This document shows positions 39,280 to 52,859 of a DNA stretch of 64,000 nt, one piece after another. The stretch is from Clytia hemisphaerica. Its lineage: Eukaryota; Cnidaria; Hydrozoa; Leptothecata; Clytiidae. The stretch is taken from the NCBI GenBank assembly GCA_902728285.1, contig CACVBU010001172.1, forward strand, positions 248,001 to 312,000, given 5' to 3'. The translations under genes and the position numbers were made by a program. A model generated the notes under the pieces. It saw nothing but the letters and a program-made list of their open reading frames with translations, was not told the DNA's origin and ran no database searches. Position 1 is the stretch's first letter, and the number at the start of each line of letters is the position of its first letter.

Positions 39280-42239
39280 ATTGAGCTGGGGATTTGCAAG
39301 TGTTAAATTGAGCTGGGGATTTTAAGGGGCGAGTAGAGCCCCCTAATTTGCGTTCATATATGTGTCCATCTGGCAGGATGTGAGACACTTGGTAACTATG
39401 TAGCTACACTGTCTTACTGGTTAGCTATTTTAAGTTACTTTGTTTGACACAGGCAGCTTTGATTCCCTTTTTTCTAATTGCAGAGTTTCAAGATTTTTCA
39501 ACAGTGTTAAAGTCTATCTTGTGGAAACCATTGGAAACCAGTAAAAACCAACGTTCACAGATTCAACACATGGTGGTAGGGTGTACTGTAGCCTAAGAAT
39601 CAAATTTTCTAAATTTACCTCAAGCATACAAAGTTTCTAAAATTTCAGAGACTGGCAGTATAGCCCTAACTCTTCATATAAAATTTATGGGAAACACATA
39701 TTGAACTTTGCATTAAAAAATACAATGGTTGGTTCGAAACGCAGGGGACAGGGCGCAGGAGACAGGATGCAGGTCATACAAACTACAGACCAGAAAATTA
39801 TAACACACTCGTAACATATAATTCATAAAATGTTTCTAAAAACATTATACACAACGGAAAATTATATATTATACAAAATACACTATTTCTAAAGAAGATT
39901 TTTAAAATGACAAGCCATCAATCCCAAATATTGACAAAATGATTGCTGTTTTAGAGTATGAAAATAGTGACGTCATTTTCATCAAAAATACGAGATAAAT
40001 AAATAAATAAAGACATTAATGTATTAATAAAGTACAAACCTTTGACGCTACTTTAGTCAATTTTTGTTATCATACCCAAGGTGATGCATGATATAATGAG
40101 ATAGGATATAGCAATTGTGAAATAGCTAATTTTCTGTCAGGGGGAAACTTTTGCGATTTTCGCGAATTTTGACTCTTTTCGCGAAAGTAAATGTCTTTAA
40201 AAATTCTAGGAACTATCATTCGCCAAAGTTTATGCTCGCGAATAATTCTCAACAAAATAGAAAATCTGTAAAACTTAAAACTTTGAATAAAATGTAACTT
40301 TTATGTCACTTTTTAACCTGCTAAAAGACTAATAAGTCAAAGGACAAACATTTGAAGCCAATCCAAGAAGTATTTGTCCCTTTAAGCCATTTTTTCATGT
40401 GAAAATTCTCAATTTTAAGTCTTAATTCGCAAAAGTTTCTGCTCGCAAAAAAAAATTTTTTCGCTAAATTTGCAAAAGTAAATGTTGTGAGTTTCGCGAT
40501 TTTTCTTCCTCGCAAAAGTTTGTACACCTAAAGTATTTTCATATCTTATCTTAGGATTGATTATTGCTCTGTAATGTTAACTTGATTTAACATAGCAATT
40601 AAAGCTCACTTTGTCAAAATACCAGGATTGTGAATATTAGTGGTTATCTTATTGGTATATATTTATGCTAGCCTGGATATCCAGACCGTAAACTATTTCA
40701 CCGTCTAGTTTTTTATAATCTTGTCTCTGGTTTACGGTCTGGTCCAACTAACTCCTCTGGTAGGGATATCTGTCCCTGCGTATGTGAGTGTAACCAATTG
40801 GTCAGTACGCGCCCATTCACTGAGCAGAATTTTCGCGGGGTTTTCGATATTTCTTGATGTGCGCACATGATTTATGGAAAAAGCTGACATGGCAAAAAAA
40901 GATAAACAAATGAAAATGAAAACGCAGGTTCATTTCTAAACAAAATGGCCGCTGGAATAGAGCCTTTATAAATGTGGCTGATGTTTTGATGTAGCTTAAA
41001 GTAGTTTTGAAAGTTTTTTGTGTTTGTAAAAAAGGTTTTATAGTAAGTTAATTATGTGTGTCTGCCTGGGTTCACAAAGTTTTGATAGTCTGTCAACAAG
41101 GGTTCACTCACAGGCAGTATCAAACAAACTGTACCCAATTTTTTTAGTTGCACCAGACTCTAAAATTTTAGAAACTTTGTATGTTGAGGTAAGAGTGTTT
41201 TTTTCTGAAATTTTGAGTCTGGATACCTAGGCTATATTTATGCCAGCCCTCATAGGATTTAAAATCACAAAAAGTCAGGTTTTAGTGCCTTGGGCCCTGA
41301 CCTCACCCAATTATTTGGTATCTAAATATTTCAACATCAAAAGCTCTCATATTGGAAATAGTCTAGAGATGTAATTAAACAGATCTTGCTAGTAATTGCA
41401 TACCATAGTGTCTGTTCAATTCTATTTATCGATTCCTAGTGATAATCTCATGTCGCTAAAAATGATTTTAATTATCATGTATACGTATAAACGTCTATAA
41501 AATATGCTAATATTTTTTTCCTTTTCTATAATTTGGCACTGTTGGACCAGTTGGAGTTAAAAAAAAGTTAATTTTCCGGTATGAATTCTTTTTTAACTTT
41601 CAAAAAAAAAGAAATTTTCTTTGCATCACTGTCTCCTCCCTTTGATGGCACTGTCTTAAAACTTTTCAAATGTTTGTTACAGTTTTTGATTTTTTCATGG
41701 ATTGTTCAAGAAAAATTCTATTTTACAGTGTCTGCATGGTATCACTTCCTCTTATTTTTATTTGTAACCATTGAAAAACTGTGTAGCTCTGGAATGGCTC
41801 TCTCTTAAAACCATAATGTTTCTTATAAGAACCTTTAAAATTGACAATTCTTAAGGTATCGATTTGAATGGGGGTATAGATACAACATCATATAAATGTA
41901 TAAATTTCTATATTTTTATGGAAGCTATAGAATAACAAGTAGAATGGCACTTTTTCGTTATACCATTTGTATTATATTTGACATTAAAGCCTTCCTATAA
42001 GTGGTTTATTAAGCTTATACCAACTTTGATTGAGTGTAATACTAGAATCACCCTTGGACCATCTTGGAAGGCTCAAACTTGAGGCAGAGTTGCATCAGAA
42101 GGAGGTTTCACTTTTAGATTCCAGAATTAAGGTTTTCATTTAAAAGTAGTCCTAAAACCTCTAAAATAAAACTACACTCATTACAATTCTCTATTTAGCC
42201 TAAGGGGGCTTTTCTTATAAAAAAAGAGACAACTTTTTC
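39280..42239. other. Gene-free stretch with dispersed repeats
   Basis: A short duplication AAATTGAGCTGGGGATTT (about 39281-39321). An inverted pair (39588-39660 and 41150-41238) shares ACAAAGTTTCTAAAATTT. GCGAAAGTAAATGT repeats lie at 40139-40520. CCAGACCGTAAAC and its inverse (40689 and 40731) form a stem. No gene recognised. Confidence 0.55.
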
Positions 42240-42419
42240 TTTTGAATAAGAATTATTTCGCGCCGGAGGTGAGATTATGTCACGCGTTTATAATCTCAGT
42301 AAATCACATCACTTCATGTCATTTTGTTTGCTTTCTACTTGTGGACAGTCAAGTCAGTCAAACTACCTTGGAATTTCTTATTGAAGTGTATCTTTCCATT
42401 TGATATCATCTTCTTTAAA

Positions 42420-42469
42420 AGTGGTTGGGGTTGGCTGTTTTATTTGAGTTGAAACATGGATATTTCGAG
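42420..42469 (+). other. Candidate first exon of the dsRNA-binding gene
   Basis: ATG at 42456 followed by GAG|GTAGGTATT. If spliced to 44503 it gives a short frame that ends at a TGA (44546-44548) just past the probable main ATG. So it fits a 5'UTR exon with an overlapping upstream ORF. Hypothetical. Confidence 0.3.
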
Positions 42470-44502
42470 GTAGGTATTAGATCTATGATTTCAGAATTTT
42501 TTTTTGAGGCTTTTTCAAAAATGTGTCTTCTAAAGTTAGTTTCAATTTAGATCTTTCGAAGATGTTTTTAAATTTTGTACATAGTTGTTGGAGGTTTGGT
42601 CTTGGATGAAATTTGTTTTTGGTTGCCTTGAGCTGAGAGATTGAAAATGTTTTTATTGTGTGCGGCTTGTACCATTAAATCGATAGTTCTAAGATTTCGG
42701 GTAAGATTTCCAGAGAGGGAAATGGTTTTGGCAACAAGATTTCGAGATTTCGAATTTGGCAAGACTTTTTATGAGGGCCTAAATGAAGCTTTTTAATCAA
42801 AGCCAAAGCCTACCAACTTCTACCAGCATATGCGATTAATGTGTGATTCAAATTTCTAGAAATGGCTACAAAGAACAAAGGATAAAAATTAGCTTGAGCA
42901 AATTTTAGCTAAAATCATAATAAGCACAAATAGTTTCGCCTTTCGGTTCAGCCAAAATATACCAGCTTTTGTAAACATTATGGATATTATTTTAAAGCTT
43001 CTTTGTTATAAGGCTAGATGCACACTTGTTGAATACCATAGACCTCAAAAGCCTGCAACACTATAAAATCTTTCCATGAACTAAGGAAATTCATGTACAA
43101 TATACATATCTAAAAGAGATGTATGTTTATCTTGTAAACGAGATGAATAAACATCAACATTAAAATCCTTGATGATGAGAATTTGAAAAATGAGATTTGG
43201 TCAACACGCTATATCATCTTTCACCAGACAACAAAAACTATAAGCAAGAGAGCTGTAATTTATCCAGTTACAACTTCATAGGGGAGGCGTTTTATAAGAT
43301 CATATTTTATTGGATTAGTAAATAGTGTTGGTCCCGTTATTAAGTCAAGGGCTTTTCTTGCCTTTTTCTCCTATAGGTTTGTTTTTAACATTTAACATGA
43401 ATAAAAAGTAGCAATCTTTCTTGTTGTATTGAGCGTATTATTTCTCTTTCCACTGTTCTACAGGAAGTCTAGTCTAGACTGATCGGACCAAGGGATCTCT
43501 TCATGAATTTTGATGAAACCATTCTGACAGCGTATCATTTTATTAACACTTGATGACATCCAATGAAATTACACCTTGTAAAAAAGATACTATAGATTGA
43601 TACTATGCATTGACACTGTGTGTTTTTTAATATTTACTAATCCAATAACGAAGCAAATAAAAAACGTCAAAGACAATACAATTTCCCTTTGAGATTGGAA
43701 ATGTCAATTTAATAGAAAGAATTTGTCAATCGTGCTTTACTTTCTCTGAAAAATCCTCTAATACACGCCATATAATAATACAGTAGTCTGTGTTGTATAC
43801 TGGCTCGTAGGGAAAATCGTATTACACTAACTATAATGCTACTTTGTTGATTTGAGACACAGCGTTTTGGAGGATTACTCTCAGAGATTTTATTGGTTTT
43901 TCTCAAACAAACCGGCCGTGAGCTTTGGAGTATTATTGTCTGACATTTTAGACTGGCTTATAGACGTTCGTTCCTACACGTGTGTTAATGCAACTCGTGT
44001 TTTTGGTTTTGCGTTTTTGGTTTGTTTTTCTTGTAGCCTTTGGTTTGGTAAAAATGCGTTTTGAAATGTGAGTGTTTTTGCACATACCTTGTAATGAGTC
44101 TAACTAGTCTGTTCATTAGAAGTCCCTTACATTTGATTGTCCGCTTATTAGAAATTATACTTTGGACACACTTTGGACAGTCTACAATTTCAATGGATTA
44201 TCAAATGTCCACTCTACTAAACAAACTAGCTCGAACCCCGGCCCCTTTCGTTTGTTCATAAATGACCATTTGGAATGGGCTTAGGCGCGTGAAAATGACT
44301 AAAAAAATATCTAAAAGTTTAAGAATTTTTGACTTCATAATTTGAACTATTTTTTGGCAACTTGAGAGAACCTCAGGCTGTCTCGCCTGTTTACTTTTTC
44401 GAACTTCCTATAAAGTTATTGCTTTTGGCGGGTAGTATATAAGATTTTCTCCGAAACTCTTTATTTTGGCAAAACTTGAGAACAAATGCATTTTTTTTAC
44501 AG
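42470..44502 (+). other. Upstream or intron DNA, no feature recognised
   Basis: AT-rich, no exon or clear element seen. Confidence 0.5.
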
Positions 44503-44689
44503 GGAGCCAACCAACTCGACTCCTTCACAGCGATGGATGTTGACCAAGTGAAGCGGAAACACACTGACGAAGACGGGGGTAGTTCTATACAACAACCTCC
44601 CACACATCAGAATATTCCATTTTTAAAAGAAGAAGATATTAAATCAGAAGAATCGCCGAATAAAAAACAAGCAGTCATGTGGAGCGGCG
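44503..44689 (+). CDS. dsRBD gene exon with probable start codon
   Basis: Acceptor ACAG, donor GGCG|GTAAGT, phase 1 out. In frame from its first base (GANQLDSFTA before the Met), so translation could also begin further upstream. Confidence 0.65.
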
Positions 44690-47600
44690 GTAAGTCATCT
44701 TTTTCTCACTGATCTCTAATTTCTAAACTGGACCGGGCTTCTTTCCCTTATCAATCATCTTCAGGCAAGGCATTTGAATTAACTTTTAGATCTAAGCCCA
44801 TAGATATAAAGCCCGAAGGGCTAGATGTCGTGCTTTAAGCTCTTCCAAGCAAAAAAAAGTGAATATCGCATAAAATATTGCTGCTATTGTTTTGAAACCG
44901 CGAAAGCTTCTTATTGGTCAAGCGCTGAAATTCTATTGTAATGTCACGTGACTTAGGTAGGATTTCCTACCTAACCTCGGCACACTTTTCAGCTAAAGCA
45001 CGCCATCTAGCCCTTCGGGGTTTATAAATCTATGTCTAAGCCCCCTATCAATATAGTTTCACTCGGATGTAATTTTAATCTCGGGAAACACTTAGATTCA
45101 ACCAGCGTTGACCCTTGTAATAGATGATGGATGCCCAGTCCCACGATGATTTCAGACGTATTTAATAAAGGCTATACGTCAAAGGTTTTAACGAAAGTTC
45201 CGAAATTAAAGAACGTTTCCTTTGGCTCTGAATTCAACTATAACTTCCAACAACATGATTTGAGTTGAGTCTTAACGTGAACCTGCTTGTGAATGTATTG
45301 GGAAGTAACCCGACCTAAAGGCTCCCGAGGGAGTGAGGCTACATTCCCTGATTTCCGTCTACTTTCCATCTAGTTTTGTAACTTGTAACTTTGCAGACAA
45401 AGAATGCAGATGAAATCTGATAATCTCAAGGTCAAAGCTAGTAAAGCTAATCCGGTTTAAAAGACATCTATACCTCTTTGAAATATATAATCTTACTTTT
45501 ATTAAGCTTTATTGCTAATCTGTGTCTATATTATGAAATTGTCGGCTTGGAAATTCTAAAACTGTGATACAGGAAGCGTCAAAATATGAGAAATGAGACT
45601 CTTCCGGCAAACTAAGGGACTTTTACCTTGACGATTTATAAGCTATTTAAGAATTTATGAGGGGGATCCTAGAGGCTGGAGGCGAGAAGAGGCAGAAGAA
45701 ATTTTTGCTTTGAATCCGAGTCTAAATCTAAAATTTCCTTTCCTACCATTGAATAAATTATTTCAATATTTTTCAGGAAAGAAATCCAGATTTTAGCCGT
45801 CGATTCTTGTTTATAAGGCGGCATAAAACTTTGGACGTAATTTTCGTCTGATTTTGACCTAGCACTGTCTGTATTTTAAGCGAGTGAAGAAATGAAGAAA
45901 TAGATCTCTTGAAATTCATCATTTCTTAACATGGACGGGACAAGCTGGAGTTTTTACAAGCTCTTATTTGATTTGGTTGGTCGCTAAGATGTAACAGGGT
46001 GGCCAGCGATACTGGAAATACTTGAAAATACTTGAATATACTGGAAAAAAATATTGGTACTTGATTATACTGGAGTTTTTGAAAAAATGCCCATTTTTCC
46101 AGTATATACTTGAAAATGATAAATTGGAATACTTGAAAATACTTGAATTTCTTTTTTCAATCAAATCTTCTATTTCCAGGGCTCTTACAGGCTGTTTTGA
46201 AGTATAAATTTTCCAAAATTTTCTATTCGGACCCAACCATGGTGGGTCCTCCTGATAACAATGTATTGTACCCTATTTGTAAGTTAGACATTTTGGTTGG
46301 TCTTATTCACTTAACCTATTTGATATGGCTTTTTTTAAAAGATGAACCTTAATGGGCTACAAAAAATGAAAAAAAAAGCAGAATCTTTAGATATTTCAGC
46401 TCAAGTTATTTACTGCAAGATAACCCTCATGAGAATTTTTCAAAAAATCTAGCCTTTGGAGCATAAAAAAATGAAAAAAAGTAAAAGCAGAATCTTAGAT
46501 ATTCTTCAGCTCAAGTTATTTACTGCAAGATAACCTTTGAGAATTTCAAAAATCTAGCCTTTGGAGCATGTATTGAAAGAATATATCCAATGCGCACATT
46601 TCCACTCTTTTTCTGCCAAATGGATATCTGATATTTGCAAATCAAGCTACTGCTGAAAAATGGAGCCCATGGTAAATGAATTGTTCAGGCTAATGCTAAA
46701 GCGGTCAGGGAAAACCTAGAAACCTGGAAAAAGGGCTATTTTTAGAAAAAGTCAGGGAAAACATGGAAAAGCCAGGGAATGTTTGTAAAATCTTCAAAAG
46801 TCAGGGAAAAGTCAGGAGATTTCTTTCTAGAGTCCCTTGAAATTGATGGTTTTAGCCAATCTTTGAACCATGGTGGGTCCTCCAAGTAATCATGAAACCC
46901 ACTAATATCAGGACACTTGACCTATCTAAAATTGATGGTGGTATTTTTGAAAAGTTTGAAAGGTAGTGACATGAATAGTGCTACATGAAAAGTGCTCGCC
47001 AATTTTCTATGTTAAAAACTCTTGCTAGAAAATAAACCTTCTGGGAGCAGTGAGCCATAGGGAAATGATTCTAGAAATAAGAAGTTGAAAATTGGGAAAA
47101 TGTAAATTTTTCAGCAAAGTTTTTGATTTGACTGAATTGACTAAACTCTTAATTACACAGTTTCTTCGTCTGCTCGAACTGGAAATGTCCTAAAAGTCTT
47201 GAAGTCTGATATTTGAAGAAAATATTTCTGATAGTCTCTAGAAAACATTCTGGAAATATCGGAAAATTTCCTCCTACTACTTAGAATTGCAAAAGAAACT
47301 CTACCCACTTCGCTCGCAACCAAATCTTCTGATTTGACAACCTTGCTGCGTAAGCTGTTAGTAATAAAATTCTAGAAATTAGACAACCGCTGTAGTACGC
47401 CATGGTGTCATAAATCCACTAGTTTCTAGAGCACATTTTGATCTGTTGTTTAATTTGAGAAAATGTCAAAATAATTCTGGCATCAGTGACATTATTTTGT
47501 GCACACAATTTTGTCATAATATTTTTAAGAAAGGGAAGCCCATAAAATTTCTGGCAAATTGAGGATCCGGATATCCCTATTCTAACGAAGCACCATACGT

Positions 47601-48342
47601 AAAGTTCAAAATATACTTGAATGTACTTGAATTTTGCACCTTCATATACTTGAAAATAGCAAAGATATACTTGAAAATAATCAAAAATGCTCCAAAAAGT
47701 ACTTGAATATACTTGATTTTCAATGACTAAAATCGCTGGCCACCCTGTGTAATAAAAGAATCTTATTACTTTTTCTAAAGAACGCGTCATCTCTATCACT
47801 TTAAATGACCAATTAGTGAAGTATCTTGTAAAAACTCCAAGGCATCTCAACATGGACTGGTATACTGATCACAAGACAGCAGCGTTGTTTTGCCTTATAA
47901 CTTTATAACTCTATGCTTACATGTCGAAAGATGTGTAGAAATGAGAGTGTACTTCATTTTTAATCTCATAACAGATCATACATTCTGTGCACACCACGCT
48001 CTGCTCTAAAGGCCAGAGTCACAGTCTTTATAGTGAATGCGTGTAATGCGAAAGAGTGTCAGAATCTGCTCGGAGATTAGAATGTCATCAAATGTCATTG
48101 GATCTGACTTGCTCAGAATACAGACATATCGAAGTTTTTCCACCCCACTAAAGTTTTTTAGGTGTATTACCCATATCGTCTTTATAGTACTGTCATTAGT
48201 GGACTAGGTCAAGTATTAGATTATGTAATGATTGGTAAATGAAATTCATGTTGAGTATGAACCTTTATATCTGCAGGTAAAAATCCAGTTCAACTTCTCC
48301 ACGAGAAATTCCAAGACATCGAATACGAATTCTCTCAAGATG
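44533..48342 (+). CDS. dsRNA-binding-domain protein, N-terminal exons
   Basis: Coding exons 44533-44689 (ATG to donor GTAAGT; the exon itself opens after the acceptor TTTTTTTTACAG at 44503) and 48277-48342. The first encodes an acidic, basic-patched, disordered N-terminus (MDVDQVKRKHTDEDGG; SPNKKQAVMW) that could hold a nuclear signal. The second encodes GKNPVQLLHEKFQDIEYEF, the first helix and turn of a double-stranded-RNA-binding domain (the K/R-xPV-xLLxE pattern). The start is chosen for its context (GCGATGG) and because upstream sequence lacks a frame-keeping ATG. In ADAR and NF90/ILF3 the first dsRBD begins in a similar way, but the family is not certain. The rest of the gene must lie beyond 48342, probably outside the window. 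Confidence 0.62.
44793..45041. mobile_element. Foldback element with GAAGGGCTAGATG arms
   Basis: The left arm contains CCCGAAGGGCTAGATGTCGT and the right arm its near complement ending TCTATGTCTAAG. About 50-bp arms. Confidence 0.75.
45995..47747. mobile_element. hAT-like 1.75-kb non-autonomous transposon
   Basis: Termini CAGGGTGGCCAGCGAT in perfect inverted orientation. TGTAA flanks both sides (45990-45994, 47748-47752). Subterminal TACTTGAAAATA repeats at both ends, internal GTCAGGGAAAA motifs, and a roughly 110-bp tandem duplication (about 46367-46570). No intact transposase frame. Confidence 0.85.
48277..48342 (+). CDS. dsRBD gene exon: start of dsRNA-binding domain
   Basis: 66 nt, acceptor ATATCTGCAG, donor GATG|GTGAGT, phase 1 to 1. 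Encodes KNPVQLLHEKFQDIEYEFSQ. Confidence 0.68.
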
Positions 48343-48499
48343 GTGAGTCGATTTTTTTCTTTTCCCGATACCTTATATATGTTTGAAAATTTTTTTGTCG
48401 GCACCGGGCAATTTATCAGTGTTTTTTCGTTGGAAGGAGATCTTGTTCTTAGCTTCATTCGACATTGTGACTTGGGAAAAGGGAAATGTTCCAACAATT

Positions 48500-48648
48500 C
48501 ATGATATGCACCATTGCAATGTCTTCCGTTCCACCCAATAGCTGATTGGTTGAAAGTGACGTATTGACTGCTTTTACGTCACTTCCAACCAATGAGCTAT
48601 TGGGTCCATGATGTAATGTCAGAAGACATTGCAGTGGTGCATATCATG
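48500..48648. mobile_element. Foldback element, CATGATATGCACC family, copy 2
   Basis: Arms as at 14886-15021 (TTCATGATATGCACCATTGC), with AGCTGATTGGTTG and GTGACGTA inside. 149 bp. Confidence 0.85.
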
Positions 48649-48747
48649 AATAGAAGATCGTGGTTGAGTTTAGCTAACAACAAGTGTTACAACTTTTTTG
48701 TCTGTTGACGTAAATCCGTCCAGTTAAGATACATTTACACCTTCATT

Positions 48748-49010
48748 GGGCTCTTCCAGAAAAAGTCCGTTCATGGGGGGTGGAGGATGAATTGTCCAGG
48801 GGTATTGAAAAAATGCCAATAAATTGCAATGTCCAGGGGGTGAATTCCAATGTCCAGGGGTAATTTTTTGTGTCCACGGGGTTGATTTGATGTTTGTCCA
48901 GGAGTATAACCCGTGTCCAGGGGGTCAAAAATCAAAATGTCCAGGGGTAAATCATGAAAAAAATAATATATGCTCCACCCCCCATGAACGGATTTTTTCT
49001 GGAAGAGCCC
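48748..49010. mobile_element. MITE with GGGCTCTTCCAG ends and CCAGGGG repeats
   Basis: GGGCTCTTCCAGAAAAA and, inverted, GGGCTCTTCCAGAAAAAA, extending through TCCGTTCATGGGGGGTGGA. ATT on both sides. Inside, TGTCCAGGGG occurs about six times. Confidence 0.8.
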
Positions 49011-51728
49011 ATTTCTGTTTTGTCAGTAAAACTGTTTTTTAGTTTATATAGCCATCTCTGATCTTGAGGTTCCAGTTTGTATTTACAAAACCAATTTGCA
49101 ACAGTATTAAGCGAAACGCCTGAAATTAGTGAGCGTTTTCTTTTGGTTTAAATTCAACTTTATCCTACTTTAAGATCAATTAGGATCATTTGCGCAAACT
49201 GAATAGACACTCGATAGCAATTCCTGTTAAAATGTTAAACGTGTTTCTTATGCCCGGTTTGATATTGCTCTTTTAAACCTAAAATTGCAACCGGAACTTT
49301 TAAAAGTGTGTCGTCGATAACTGCCTTTTCGGGAATATCGTGGCGTCCTTAAAGGTGTTTGAACAGGTTTGAATGATTATGTAGTATGTAGGCTAGACCT
49401 TGAATGTGACTGAAATTTCCAAAATTTTCTCACAATATTCCACTTTTTTCCATTTTTTTTTCTATTTTGGTGTTTTTGCGACCCTACCTGGGACTCGTGG
49501 AGGTGAAAAAGGTACTTTGACTATAGTGGTACATCCCCGAACCCCTTTTTGTGCAAGTACCTATCCCCCCGGATATTTGCACTCCTAAATTGGCTCTAGA
49601 ACATCTCTCATCGATCTCCCTGTTTCACGACGCTTTTATTAAAGAAGATAAAGAGAATATCTTAAAAGACACAATCTCAACCTTCGAAGAGCTTCTAAAA
49701 ATAATTTGAAATGAGGAATGAAACCGCAGGATCACATTTTAAAGGTTATCTTTCAGCCAGATAAAGAAATTGGTTTTAAACGTGTCCTAAATGGATTTTG
49801 AATAAGACGAAGTTTCCCTGGTGTCTACGGAATTTGGTTTGGAGTTTATTAACGGTTGCCTCTCCCTTTTTGAATTGAACGGGAATCTAATATATTCGAA
49901 TTGCCTTTAAAACGGGTATTTTCAAGGTTATTTTCAGCATTATATAGATTATTTAGTGAGTGAAGGAATTGTGGAGCTGCCCAAGATTATTGTTTCCCTG
50001 GAAAAGGAATGAGTTCAGTGTTGGACATGGCGTCAATTTTAAATATAGAACGCCTCATTGATTCTGAATTATAAGACCGCAGTGCTGAAGTAGAGTGTTT
50101 GGGTACGGTGCGCGAGGTTATTGGTTCAGTTCTCATCATCTTAATGCTCAACAATAAAAAAGGAGGGCTGAGAGTAAGTTGAGTAATCCACGGAGAAAGA
50201 GTGGTGCCCTTCGGGTCGCCTCCGATTGCGGTCGAAGGCTGCATTAGATTGGTTTTTTTTTTCTATTTGGTATCTTTCAACCCACTCTTTAAGAGGTCTA
50301 TAAACGATATTTTCATCAAATTTCAAGTCCTTTTGTATATTGTGAGGATTTTTCCAGAAAATCTCTTTTCGGCTTGAATTTTGATCTTCTTAAAATATTT
50401 TTTTTGAAGATTTCTTTCTCCCTCGAATCTTTCAAAAAGAAAACTAAAATAGATCTCTATATCTGTTACACTTGATATTCCCACATCTGAAGTTATTTCG
50501 TTCAAAATGATATATATTTCTATTATTTCGAAAAGCTATTTCTTCTTGAAAAGGATTGTGCTCAAAGTTTCTGATTACTTTAAAAAAAAACATGTCATTT
50601 TGTCGTTTTCGATTTACGATGTTTTGCTCTTAGATTATAGTCTGGTTTCGTCTGGTTTTTGCTGAGCTCTATTTCTTCCGTGAATTGTTCATTTTTGAAT
50701 CTGAAAAGATTTTTTGAGCCGTAAAATGTTGATACAAGCTGGAGTTTTTATAAGATCTTTCACTAATATGTCATTTGAGGTAATAGAGATTAGCGCTGAT
50801 TAACCGTCATCTTCAGTTAGTCAGAATACATAAACTCAAATTTATTTTTAACTGAAGAAAGGTGGTTGTCTGCGCAAAACCATAATCTAGAAAAACTTTT
50901 GGGGTAAAGCCCCCCTGCTCGCTGCTAACCGCCCATTGGCAACTCCAATACATAAGTACACATACGCTTTGTTAACTTTGTATCTCACAGGGTCTCGAAA
51001 CAGTTTATTTGAACCAAGTTTCATTGTTTGGGACACCTGAATGATCATATTATCTCGTAAACGCGTTGAAACTGTTGTGTCACATGATCTCTTCCAATAC
51101 GTTGGTTTTTCTCCGCCAAATGGTCATTTTGTCTTGCTTTTTCATTGAGATTTGCTTTTTACTTTTATACACGCTTTTTATAAGCACTTGAGAACTGAAA
51201 TTTAGTGAAAAACCTATTTTGGAGGTTACTTTGAGAAAGCTAATGTTTTGAAAAATAAAAAAGAAAGCATACTTACACGATAACAATTACATCAGGTCCG
51301 AAAATTTCATAAAAGACAGCAACAAAAGTGAGCCAAAATTTACTGGTTCTTATAAAAAGAAAGAAAAAGTTCTTCTCCTTCATTGAAGAATCAATGAAAA
51401 TTTCATCACCTCTGTCTTTCTCGATCCTCCCCTTTTCGCTAGCCTCGTACCTTTTTTCAATAGCTTAAAAAAATACATGTTCAAAAATTGTGAAAAATAT
51501 TATTATTTTTTTCAGTTGTTCGAAAATCTTTGTGTTCACTCATATGACACTGACTGAATTTCTGGAGATATGACAGAGTCTTGAAGTTTGTTTGAAATGG
51601 GTTTGAATTACATGATTTATGATGGCATTTTTAAATCTGAGTATGCTTGAATTTCTCATGTGGTATTGGCTAAAATCGCCACGGGGTGTAATATATTTAC
51701 GTATATCATACTGTATTACATCTATTAA

Positions 51729-51956
51729 AGGTTTTATTTTTGAATAAGAGTGATATCGTTTGCTTACTCATCAATTTTCAATTTACAAGCTTTTTGATAT
51801 CGAATTGATACGGATGTGGAGCAAGATTGGTCAGAAAGAGCAAAGGAAAAATATTTTTTTGCTTATATCAGCACAATATAACAATAGGGAGACACTATCC
51901 TGATATGAAACATATGTCTAATATGAAACGGAAATATTTATGTAAAAACAAAACCT
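51729..51956. mobile_element. piggyBac-like MITE, copy A
   Basis: AGGTTTTATTTTT at the left and AAAAACAAAACCT at the right, flanked by TTAA. 228 bp. Confidence 0.8.
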
Positions 51957-52859
51957 TTAACTCAGAAGGACAGAAAGGCTGCTAACCTACCGATTCCTTC
52001 AAGACCTTTGAGAAAAATACAATTTCCTATCGATTGCTTCGGTAAATTTAAATCCATTTATAGGTCTTTGACTTCTATAGTTACGACCCCCGTCTCAGTG
52101 CCCCTGTGAAACTTTTTACCTCAGTGGGGATGGAAATTTCTATTGAAATTCAAATAGAGAGAGGAATCTTTTGTTTCCAGCTTATAAACGCATGGGGGAG
52201 GTTTTAAACTGCAATTTTCTTATAAATTCACCTTTCCAGAGGGTTTTAATTTTGAAGATATTTTTTATTGAGGACAGTAATTTGGACTATTCTTTCCAGT
52301 AGAGGGTGGGGGCTCCACCGGGTCTGCGACATGTGGTTGCATAGATGTTACTCGGTTACGGATAATGGATATTTCCGACATTTTTCACTATAAAATGGTA
52401 TAACAAACAGCCAATGCCGTTTTTTATGCTTTGCCTCTATGGATGATATATCTTTATTTTCCTGAATCTTATTGATGTTTTCGCTTCAAACATTTTAATT
52501 TCCACACGCCTTCTGGAGATTGGTCTGATAAACGGTTTAGACTTACGTCAACCTTTAAGAAGAGTATTTTTAAAAACCAAAAAAAAAAGAAAAACACTTC
52601 CAAAAAAAAACCTTATTAATATTTTTCTCGTTTTTTTTATAAGGTCCAAAATTTTGGTCAAATTATTTTGTCCTCCATATGAAACTTAGTGGGGTGAGAA
52701 TCGAGTAGGTGGGATAACTTTTCGTTCGAAATTTCAATTTCGGTTTATAATGCACAAGCCAACTGGTACATAAAGTTATTTCAACTTCCCTCATAACGTT
52801 TCTTTAACGTTGGATGAACGTTCTGAACTATCCAAAAGAACAATCAATTCAAATTTTAA

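Larger units (their letters stand above)
44690..48276 (+). other. Intron of the dsRBD gene with transposons
   Basis: Contains the foldback 44793-45041 and the hAT-like element 45995-47747. No further exon recognised. Confidence 0.6.

Noticed and set aside
44061-44261. 66-codon frame ahead of the dsRBD exon
   Set aside because: No splice signals or recognisable motif, low-complexity AT-rich DNA.
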